A DNA stretch of 12,535 nucleotides from JBMTVT01 sp049451635 (GTDB lineage: Bacteria; Bacteroidota; Bacteroidia; Flavobacteriales; Flavobacteriaceae): contig JBMTVT010000062.1 in NCBI GenBank assembly GCA_049451635.1, positions 1 to 12,535 on the forward strand, given 5' to 3'. Every line of letters begins with the position of its first letter. Position 1 is the stretch's first letter. The notes below the pieces were generated by a model that saw only the letters and a program-made list of their open reading frames with translations, did no database searches and was not told the origin of the DNA. Made by a program: the position numbers and the translations under genes. Of this stretch, positions 6,768-12,535 are shown piece by piece.

Positions 6768-8528
6768 ATGACTTACCCAAAAATTCCTTTAGCACAAACC
6801 CTTATCCAGCTTTGTAAAGTAAAAAACATCAAGCATATTGTTATTTCTCCGGGTAGTAGAAATGCCCCTTTAACTTTAGGTTTTACAAATGACACGTACT
6901 TTAAATGTTATAGTATTATTGATGAGCGTTGTGCCGCATTTTTTGCTTTAGGCATCGCCCAACAATTAAAGGCGCCTACGGCAGTTGTTTGTACATCGGG
7001 GAGTGCCTTATTAAACTATTATCCTGCTGTTGCCGAAGCTTATTATAGTGATATTCCATTGGTGGTTCTATCAGCCGATAGGCCAAAGCATTTGGTTGGA
7101 ATTGGTGATGGACAAACCATAAATCAAAAAAACGTTTTTGAAAACCACATTTTATATTCAGCAAATCTAAAATTGGATTTAAAAGACGAAAAAAATGTAC
7201 CTGAGCACGAAGAAATTCCAATTTTAAAAAATTTAGAGAACAAGTTTGAACGTTTTTTAGGATTACAAAAAGATATACAAACCCATAATGAGGAAGAAAT
7301 TAACAATGCCATAAATTTTGCAATAGTAAAAAGAGGTCCTGTTCATATTAATATTCCTTTTGATGAGCCTCTTTATGAAACCGTTGATAAGTTAAGCGTA
7401 AACCCAAAGGCAATGGATGTTAATATAAAACCATCTAAAATTGAAGACTATGTTTTACAATCTTGTTTGGAAGATTGGCATTCATCCTCAAAGAAGATGA
7501 TTTTAGTTGGTGTTAATTACCCAAATGAAGTTGATAAAAAATGGTTAGAAGAGCTTTCGCAAGATGATAGTGTTATTGTTTTTACAGAAACCACATCCAA
7601 CATCCATCATCCAAGTTTTTTCCCAAGTATTGATCAAATTATTGCGCCGTTAACAGTTGATGAGCAAAAACAGCTTCAACCAGATATTTTAGTCACATTT
7701 GGCGGTCTAATTGTTTCAAAAAAAATAAAACAATTATTGCGTAAGTTTAAACCAAAACAGCATTGGCATATAGACAGTAAAATGGCAAACGATACCTTTT
7801 TCTGTTTAAATAACCACATTGAAGTATCACCTAATCAATTTTTTGAGGCTTTTTTATCTAAAGTTGCCCATTATGTTAAAAGCACTTACAAGACCAGTTG
7901 GACAGCTATAAAGCAAAGGCGCATAAAAAAGCATAACCAGTATTTAAAAGAAATCCCTTTTTCAGATTTTACGGTTTTTAATTACATTTTAAAAACGATA
8001 CCCAATAATTCTATTTTGCAAGTAGGCAATAGTTCCGCTATTCGTTATACACAGTTGTTTAGTATTAATAAAGGTATAGAAGTATTTTGCAACAGAGGAA
8101 CGAGCGGTATAGATGGTAGCACATCAACAGCTATTGGGTGTGCCGTTTCAAATAAAAGACCTACTGTTTTTATTAGTGGTGATTTAAGTTTTTTATATGA
8201 TAGTAATGCCCTATGGAATAATTATGTACCAAATAGCTTTAGGATAATAGTTGTAAATAATCAAGGAGGAGGTATTTTTAGAATACTACCAGGGAACAAA
8301 GACACCGATAATTTTGATAAATATTTTGAGACCAACCATAATTTAACGGCAGAGCATTTATGTACTATGCACGGTTTTAAGTATGAAAAGGCTCATAATG
8401 AAACTTCCTTAAAAGCAGTGTTAAAGTCATTTTATGAAGAAAGTAACAAGCCAAAATTATTGGAAGTATTTACACCCAAAAAAGTTAATGATGAAGTTCT
8501 ACTAAACTATTTTGAATTCATAAAGTAA
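6768..8528 (+). CDS. menD: SEPHCHC synthase (2-succinyl-5-enolpyruvyl-6-hydroxy-3-cyclohexene-1-carboxylate synthase)
   Basis: Thiamine-diphosphate enzyme that joins 2-oxoglutarate (as a succinic semialdehyde carbanion) to isochorismate, the second step of menaquinone synthesis and the direct consumer of the MenF product. The 586-residue protein begins with the Pyr domain: ISPGSRNAPLTLGF (26-39), DERCAAFFALG (52-62, with E53 as the conserved ThDP-activating Glu, E55 in E. coli), and CTSGSALLNYYPAVAEAYYS (75-94). A central domain follows, then the ThDP/Mg-binding PP domain with NRGTSGIDGSTSTAIG near 441-456 and GDLSFLYDSNALWN near 471-484. Length is normal for Bacteroidota. The stop codon is followed at once, in the same frame, by the remnant of a DUF2853 gene. 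Confidence 0.96.
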   Translation: MTYPKIPLAQTLIQLCKVKNIKHIVISPGSRNAPLTLGFTNDTYFKCYSIIDERCAAFFALGIAQQLKAPTAVVCTSGSALLNYYPAVAEAYYSDIPLVVLSADRPKHLVGIGDGQTINQKNVFENHILYSANLKLDLKDEKNVPEHEEIPILKNLENKFERFLGLQKDIQTHNEEEINNAINFAIVKRGPVHINIPFDEPLYETVDKLSVNPKAMDVNIKPSKIEDYVLQSCLEDWHSSSKKMILVGVNYPNEVDKKWLEELSQDDSVIVFTETTSNIHHPSFFPSIDQIIAPLTVDEQKQLQPDILVTFGGLIVSKKIKQLLRKFKPKQHWHIDSKMANDTFFCLNNHIEVSPNQFFEAFLSKVAHYVKSTYKTSWTAIKQRRIKKHNQYLKEIPFSDFTVFNYILKTIPNNSILQVGNSSAIRYTQLFSINKGIEVFCNRGTSGIDGSTSTAIGCAVSNKRPTVFISGDLSFLYDSNALWNNYVPNSFRIIVVNNQGGGIFRILPGNKDTDNFDKYFETNHNLTAEHLCTMHGFKYEKAHNETSLKAVLKSFYEESNKPKLLEVFTPKKVNDEVLLNYFEFIK

Positions 8529-8823
8529 ATATTTAAGTATGATGTTAATGCAAACATGGATTTATTAACCAAAGTAACCATTGGTTGTGGACCATCTGTG
8601 TTATAATTCTGATGCATCAACTGTTTCTGCGTCTGATGAATTAGAGTTAGCAACCGTCAAAAATAACTTTTTAATAAAAAAGGTAGGCTTAAAGGAAAGC
8701 CCAGATTTAGATAAGGGCATTGCAAAAGTTATGGAGCAATACAGACAATCAAATCGCAATAAATATAGAGCTGTTGTATATTATTTACTTACCAAGCATT
8801 TTGGTAAAGAATCAGCTTACTAA
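8529..8823 (+). pseudogene. DUF2853-family gene: 5' end lost and 1-nt frameshift
   Basis: Starting directly after the menD stop and in the same phase, the sequence reads IFKYDVNANMDLL, then TKVTIGCGPSV (to 8600), but then meets TAA at 8604. Removing one T from 8601-8602 joins GPSV to YNSDASTVSASDELELATV, then KNNFLIKKVGLKESPDLD and SNRNKYRAVVYYLLTKHFGKESAY, ending at 8823. This matches the whole conserved part of DUF2853 proteins as I remember them; intact members begin about 20 residues further upstream with their own Met. That 5' part is missing here, and no in-frame start precedes the ATG at 8556. The 3' part alone has only the non-standard TTG at 8581. Function of the family is unknown. 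Either the gene is dead or the frameshift is a sequencing error in a truncated gene; the lost start argues for decay. Confidence 0.82.
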
Positions 8824-8848
8824 GTCATTAATTTAAATAAATTAAATT

Positions 8849-8877
8849 AAAGCGCTACATTATTGTGGCGCTTTTTT
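8849..8877 (+). terminator. Intrinsic terminator after the men block
   Basis: Stem AAAGCGC (8849-8855) / GCGCTTT (8868-8874), extended by a T-G wobble and ACA/TGT around a 4-nt loop TTAT, then a T-run to 8877. It separates the menD/DUF2853 unit from cvfB. Confidence 0.87.
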
Positions 8878-8899
8878 ATTTTCAAAAAAGGAATATCAT

Positions 8900-8907
8900 T
8901 ACCTTTG
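8900..8907 (+). promoter_or_regulatory. -7 element of the cvfB-like gene, leaderless or near-leaderless
   Basis: TACCTTTG is an exact TAnnTTTG match with only 4 nt (TGGC) between it and the start codon at 8912, so transcription should begin at or next to the ATG. The mnmE promoter motif has exactly the same spacing. Confidence 0.6.
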
Positions 8908-8911
8908 TGGC

Positions 8912-9745
8912 ATGATACATTTAGGGCAAAAAAACACACTTGAAATACTTCGTGAAACCGATCATGGAATATATTTAATTGATGAAGAAGACAACGAGGT
9001 TTTGTTACCAAACAGATATGTCCCAAAAAGTTTTAAAATTTGGGATAAGCTTGATGTTTTTGTTTACCTAGATAACGAAGAACGCCCTGTTGCTACTACC
9101 GATATGCCTTATATAATGCGACATGATTTTGCTTTGTTGCGTTGCAATCAAGTTAATGAATACGGTGCTTTTTTAGATTGGGGTTTGGTAAAAGAATTGT
9201 TTTGCCCATTTAAAGAGCAAGCTTTTAAAATGAAACCGGGCGGTTGGTATTTAGTTTATTGTTACTTAGATGAAAAAACCAATAGGTTGGTGGCTTCGAG
9301 TAAAACCAACAGATTTTTAGATAATAATAAGTTAACTATAAAGCAATTTGATGAAGTAGATTTAATAGTATCGCACCCATCTGATATTGGTATGAATGTT
9401 ATAGTAAACAAAATTCATTCAGGGTTAATTTACAAAGACAATATTTTTAAAGATATTAGTGTTGGAGATCGTTTGAAAGGTATTGTTAAAAAAATAAGAC
9501 CTGGCAACAAATTAGATATATCACTTGGGCAAATTGGTTATAGAAACATTGAGCCCAATGCCGAGCGTATTGTGCAAGAGCTTCAAGATAACAGTGGCTA
9601 TTTAAACCTTACGGATAAATCTAGTCCCGATGCCATAAAAGACTTGCTTCAAATGAGCAAGAAAAATTTCAAAAAAGCAATAGGGACACTTTATAAACAG
9701 CGTCAAATTGATATAAAGGATGATGGAATTTATTTAGTTGAGTAA
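8912..9745 (+). CDS. cvfB: CvfB/YitL-type S1 RNA-binding protein
   Basis: A 277-residue cytoplasmic protein of the CvfB family (conserved virulence factor B, YitL), built of tandem S1-type beta-barrel domains and a C-terminal winged helix, known to bind RNA. Visible: first S1-like domain about 1-60 (LPNRYVPKSF at 32-41), second about 63-140 (NEYGAFLDWGLVKELFCP region), third about 147-210 (GMNVIVNKIHSGLIY, then VGDRLKGIVKKIRPGNKLDISL), and a winged-helix region about 213-277 with the KNFKKAIGTLYKQRQI recognition helix. Length matches the family. The start follows a -7 motif by 4 nt. The gene is single, preceded by a terminator, and its last 12 bp overlap the convergent STAS-like pseudogene. 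Family is confident, the cellular role is not. Confidence 0.87.
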   Translation: MIHLGQKNTLEILRETDHGIYLIDEEDNEVLLPNRYVPKSFKIWDKLDVFVYLDNEERPVATTDMPYIMRHDFALLRCNQVNEYGAFLDWGLVKELFCPFKEQAFKMKPGGWYLVYCYLDEKTNRLVASSKTNRFLDNNKLTIKQFDEVDLIVSHPSDIGMNVIVNKIHSGLIYKDNIFKDISVGDRLKGIVKKIRPGNKLDISLGQIGYRNIEPNAERIVQELQDNSGYLNLTDKSSPDAIKDLLQMSKKNFKKAIGTLYKQRQIDIKDDGIYLVE

Positions 9746-10128
9746 ATCTTGTTTTTTTAAAACATTTTCTACCCATTCTACAGCATCGGTTAACTTATCA
9801 AAAAATTCTTTATTAAAATTGAAGAAATGACTTTCTACCTCAAAAACTCTTTCACCTAATGCGGTATAAGCAACAGTAGCGTAAGCTTTTAAGTTTTTGT
9901 ATTTTTCATTAAGTAAGGGAGCGTCAGTTAATATAATAGAATAAGAATTTATCCTATTGCTAATAAAAGCAAATTCTTTATCGCCAAAATGTTCGCTTAT
10001 TAATACTTCACATTGTTCAAAATTCTCAAAAACCAATATTAACCCCCTTCCTTAAACTCAGCAATAAAATAATTCTCAAAAAAGAATAGATCACCTAAAT
10101 CTATTTTTATATAATTTTTTACTTTTAT
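9734..10128 (-). pseudogene. STAS/SEC14-like small protein gene broken by two homopolymer frameshifts
   Basis: The 3' part (10036 to 9734) reads VFENFEQCEVLISEHFGDK, FAFISNRINSYSI, DAPLLNEKYKNLKAYATVAY and a C-terminal helix ending EWVENVLKKQDLLN. The missing N-terminus is in another phase upstream, from about 10128: KVKNYIKIDLGDLFFFENYF, then IAEFKEGG and a stop at 10039-10041. Taking one G from the five-G run (10043-10047) and one T from the following five-T run (10030-10034) restores an unbroken EFKEGVNIGFENFEQ. No ATG starts the N-terminal part, where codons ATA and GTA stand at the expected place. The rebuilt protein of ~130 residues resembles a Bacteroidota family sometimes labelled STAS/SEC14-like, recognised by the SNRINSYS motif; function unknown. 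Two extra bases within 18 nt, both in homopolymers, could be sequencing error, but the absent start codon favours real decay. Confidence 0.72.
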
Positions 10129-10218
10129 TAAAAAATTAGTTATGAAAAACCTCAAATATCTAAATTCGAGTAATATGTTTTATACATTAATATTTAGTTA
10201 ATGGCAATCTAAATTTAG

Positions 10219-10226
10219 TATTTTTG
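10219..10226 (+). promoter_or_regulatory. -7 element of mnmE, leaderless or near-leaderless
   Basis: TATTTTTG is an exact TAnnTTTG match ending 4 nt (CCTC) before the ATG at 10231. A possible -33 box, TTTAG (10193-10197), lies 21 nt upstream, within the usual flavobacterial spacing. The transcript should begin at or beside the start codon. Confidence 0.6.
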
Positions 10227-10230
10227 CCTC

Positions 10231-11619
10231 ATGATAAATGATGACACTATTGTTGCTTTAGCCACACCATCTGGTGCTGGAGCCATTGCTGTTGTTAGGC
10301 TTTCAGGAAAAGAAGCCATTACAATTGCAGAGAAGCATTTTAAATCTGTTTCAGATAAAAAGTTATCAAAGCAAAAAACACATACTATTCACCTTGGGCA
10401 TATAATTGATGGGAAAAGATTTATTGATGAAGTATTGGTATCTATTTTCAAAAACCCTAATTCCTATACAGGTGAGGATGTCATTGAAATTTCCTGCCAC
10501 GGTTCTATTTATATTCAACAAGAAATTATTCAATTATTTTTAAGAGCTGGTTGCAGAATGGCCAATGCAGGCGAGTTTACTTTACGAGCTTTTTTGAATG
10601 GCAAATTAGATTTAAGTCAAGCTGAAGCTGTAGCCGATTTAATTGCAAGCGATAATGAAGCCTCACATCAAATTGCGATGCAACAAATGCGCGGTGGTTT
10701 TTCTAGTGAAATCGCTAAGTTAAGAGAGGAGCTTTTAAATTTTGCATCCCTTATAGAACTAGAACTTGATTTTGCAGAAGAAGATGTTGAATTTGCCAAT
10801 AGATCTCAATTTAAAGAATTGATAGAGCGCATAACCTTTGTTTTAAAACGACTGATAGACTCATTTGCTATTGGGAACGTTATTAAAAACGGCATACCAA
10901 TAGCTATAGTAGGAGAACCCAATGTAGGTAAATCGACGCTTTTAAACGCATTGTTAAACGAAGAAAGAGCTATCGTTAGCGATATAGCTGGTACAACCCG
11001 TGACACTATTGAAGACGAGTTAGTTATTGATGGTATTGGTTTTAGATTTATAGACACAGCTGGTATTAGAGAAACACAAGATGTAGTAGAACGTATTGGT
11101 ATAAAAAAGACTTTTGAGAAAATGGAACAAGCACAAGTAGTTGTGCTATTATTTTCTGCTGAAGAGTTTAAAGTCGAAAAGGAGCGTCTTAAAATTGAAA
11201 TTGAAAAAATTAAAAATAAATTTCCTTTAAAGCCATTAATAATCATTGCTAATAAAGTAGATAAGTTAAGCGAAACAGAAGTTAAAGCATTACAATCGGA
11301 ATTTGAACAACTTCATTTATTATCGGCTAAAACTGGTTCAGGAGTTGAAGAATTAAAGAACAAGCTAATAAGTTTTTTAAATACTGGAGCACTTAGGAAT
11401 AATGAAACTATTGTTACCAATACCAGACATTATGACTCTTTGTTAAAAGCTTTTGAAGAAATTCAAAAAGTTAAAGATGGTTTAGAATCCAATCTATCCG
11501 GCGATTTATTAGCTATTGATATTCGTCAAGCACTTTACCATTTTGGTGAAATTACAGGACAATTGACAAATGATGAATTGCTTGGTAACATTTTTGCTAA
11601 TTTCTGTATTGGAAAGTAG
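10231..11619 (+). CDS. mnmE: tRNA uridine-5-carboxymethylaminomethyl(34) synthesis GTPase MnmE
   Basis: GTPase that, with MnmG, adds the (carboxymethyl)aminomethyl group to C5 of wobble uridine 34 in certain tRNAs, using a folate-derived carbon. The 462-residue protein is complete: N-terminal folate-binding domain (about 1-125; DTIVALATPSGAGAIAVVRLSG at the start, quoted in part), then a helical region and an inserted G domain with P-loop GEPNVGKST (228-236), DTAG (275-278) and NKVD (341-344), and the C-terminal FCIGK (458-462) with the conserved Cys459. The start is fixed by the MINDDTIVA N-terminus typical of the family and by the -7 motif 4 nt upstream. No operon partner is visible; downstream sequence appears non-coding or degraded. 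Confidence 0.97.
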   Translation: MINDDTIVALATPSGAGAIAVVRLSGKEAITIAEKHFKSVSDKKLSKQKTHTIHLGHIIDGKRFIDEVLVSIFKNPNSYTGEDVIEISCHGSIYIQQEIIQLFLRAGCRMANAGEFTLRAFLNGKLDLSQAEAVADLIASDNEASHQIAMQQMRGGFSSEIAKLREELLNFASLIELELDFAEEDVEFANRSQFKELIERITFVLKRLIDSFAIGNVIKNGIPIAIVGEPNVGKSTLLNALLNEERAIVSDIAGTTRDTIEDELVIDGIGFRFIDTAGIRETQDVVERIGIKKTFEKMEQAQVVVLLFSAEEFKVEKERLKIEIEKIKNKFPLKPLIIIANKVDKLSETEVKALQSEFEQLHLLSAKTGSGVEELKNKLISFLNTGALRNNETIVTNTRHYDSLLKAFEEIQKVKDGLESNLSGDLLAIDIRQALYHFGEITGQLTNDELLGNIFANFCIGK

Positions 11620-12413
11620 TTATCCTTCTCTTATTTACTAACTGCATACTATTATTAGATTTATAGGTTCTGTTTCTTCTCTTTTTTGTTGCTGTAAGCT
11701 TTTCTGCAAAATCTGTTGTAGAATCATTAAAAGAGTTAAAAGAAGAAATAGAGACTGAAACAACGAATAAAATTGGCTTTAATACACTTAGAAGATTATT
11801 TGCGGATGCTACAATACAAATTGGATCTGGTATTAGATGTATTATTGAATAATATCCTGCCACCCTACAAACTTAATATAGATTTAAACACAAAGCCTAT
11901 TGATAAAATCTCAACAGGCTATATGTTTTCAAATTATTTTAGTTCTTTTTCTCCATTTTACAATCTCATACCAAATAACTCCTAAAAACCCACACCATAA
12001 ATTTCAAAAGCCTTAATTTAAATATTATATAGTTACTTTCTAACGTCAAGTTTTTATTTGTTTTTAAGCCCGGTTATAAACGAATTTAATTGAGGGAAAT
12101 TAGGTGTCTACTACTCTCAAAATACTTTTTCAATGATAAATAGTTTAAATGCAATTTCTGAAGTTTAACTATATATAACCGCTACTTACAGGTTGTAATT
12201 TTTGAGATTTACATTTAAAATAACTTGTCAAATGGTTTATACTAAAGAAACCCTTTTAAAGAAAACAGTAAAATTTTTTTCTAAACTGATGAGTGTCATT
12301 GTTGCTTTCAATATGGCTCTTTAAATTTAATCAGTTTTTAAAAATCGTGTTTTTGGCACGTATAGATTGGTTTTTAAAGCAATAACTATTTGTTCAATTA
12401 AAAACAGATTATC
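11620..12413. other. Gene-poor AT-rich stretch with a possible coding remnant
   Basis: About 800 bp without a convincing gene. On the plus strand 11667-11852 is open without a good start codon and reads, in part, AKSVVESLKELKEEI and KIGFNTLRRLF, then loses resemblance and stops. The spacing of Ser/Leu/Ile and the TLRRLF end recall a helical N-terminal motif of some Bacteroidota proteins of unknown function, from memory and with low confidence. Reading frames elsewhere are short and of biased composition. A 10-bp inverted repeat (TATATAGTTA 12026-12035; TAACTATATA 12166-12175) is present but may be chance. A 30-codon ORF, listed separately, lies at 12232-12324. No tRNA, rRNA, transposase or CRISPR pattern was seen. 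Confidence 0.5.
12232..12324 (+). CDS. Candidate small ORF, 30 residues, basic amphipathic
   Basis: ATG to TAA with product MVYTKETLLKKTVKFFSKLM followed by a short hydrophobic tail to 30 residues. It has a lysine-rich helical first half and a hydrophobic second half, the look of small membrane-active peptides, but ORFs of this size occur by chance in AT-rich DNA. No Bacteroidota -7 motif of good quality precedes it and no homologue is recognised. Weakly supported. Confidence 0.15.
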   Translation: MVYTKETLLKKTVKFFSKLMSVIVAFNMAL

Positions 12414-12535
12414 ATGAAAAAAATAATTACAATTTTAAAAATAATGGTTTTTATGCCATTTATTTTTATTTTATCAAATCGTATTTCTTATAATATCAAT
12501 AATTTCCGAATAGACATTAATAATTTTAATACAAC
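12414..12535 (+). CDS. Partial gene, N-terminus with signal or membrane segment
   Basis: The ATG at 12414 opens a frame that runs off the window end after 40 codons. It begins MKKIITILKIMVFMPFIFIL, a positively charged start plus a hydrophobic stretch (about 4-20) fitting a signal peptide or single membrane anchor, followed by an Asn/Ile-rich polar segment (SNRISYNINNFRID). There is no lipobox cysteine. A TAGATTGG near 12363-12370 is only a poor -7 match. The family cannot be told from so little; an exported or surface protein is likely. Confidence 0.5.
   Translation, partial: MKKIITILKIMVFMPFIFILSNRISYNINNFRIDINNFNT

Noticed and set aside
10806..11246. 146-codon minus-strand frame inside mnmE
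   Set aside because: Lies wholly opposite the conserved G domain of mnmE; a shadow of its codon use.
11597..11863. Minus-strand 88-codon open frame across the mnmE end
   Set aside because: It overlaps the mnmE 3' end, has low complexity and no recognisable motif; the opposite strand looks more protein-like.
11773..11985. Plus-strand 70-codon open frame
   Set aside because: It overlaps the better-looking frame at 11667-11852 in another phase, shows no family motif, and has a composition typical of AT-rich non-coding DNA.
12026..12175. Mobile-element ends from the 10-bp inverted repeat TATATAGTTA/TAACTATATA
   Set aside because: Short, AT-only apart from one base, no target duplication or transposase between the arms; chance is likely.
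1..12535. tRNA, rRNA, CRISPR array, insertion sequence or riboswitch
   Set aside because: No cloverleaf-like segments, regularly spaced repeats, transposase motifs or recognisable riboswitch cores were seen in the intergenic regions.

Overview
The window looks like chromosomal DNA of a marine flavobacterium (Bacteroidota, probably Flavobacteriaceae). The grounds are the low G+C content, the flavobacterial type of proteorhodopsin with a linked retinal-forming blh gene, menaquinone synthesis genes, and promoter-like TAnnTTTG (-7) motifs instead of sigma70 boxes. No species can be named from the sequence alone.

Layout. Positions 1-1810 hold a self-contained phototrophy cassette. blh (minus strand, beta-carotene cleavage to retinal) and a proteorhodopsin gene (plus strand) diverge from a 111-bp promoter region, and each ends in a strong hairpin terminator. 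The pump has the DTE proton-pump motif, Met at the colour-tuning site and a Gly at the site that opens a carotenoid-antenna fenestration in xanthorhodopsin. Next come an RlmI-like rRNA methyltransferase (1845-3074) and a nitronate-monooxygenase-like flavoprotein (3130-4077) with an 18-bp perfect palindrome just upstream. These are followed on the minus strand by a small exported YfiM-like protein and a GNAT acetyltransferase gene killed by three in-frame stop codons.

Positions 5164-8528 are a menaquinone block: menI-like thioesterase, isochorismate synthase menF and menD. After menD lies the remnant of a DUF2853 gene, which has lost its 5' end and carries a 1-nt insertion. A CvfB/YitL-type S1 RNA-binding protein follows behind a terminator. 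Convergent to it is a small STAS/SEC14-like gene broken by two closely spaced homopolymer slips. mnmE (tRNA U34 modification GTPase) is intact. The last ~900 bp hold no convincing complete gene, only a possible coding remnant, a 30-codon candidate ORF and the start of a gene that runs off the window.

Working together: proteorhodopsin and blh give a light-driven proton pump with its own retinal supply. The men genes make the quinone used in respiration, the other source of proton-motive force. The core genes (men, mnmE, rRNA methyltransferase, cvfB) look intact, while three small accessory genes between them are in different stages of decay. I found no clear novel multi-gene system. The most notable points are the antenna-type fenestration in the pump, the decay pattern, the leaderless-looking promoters of cvfB and mnmE, and the palindromic promoter sites.
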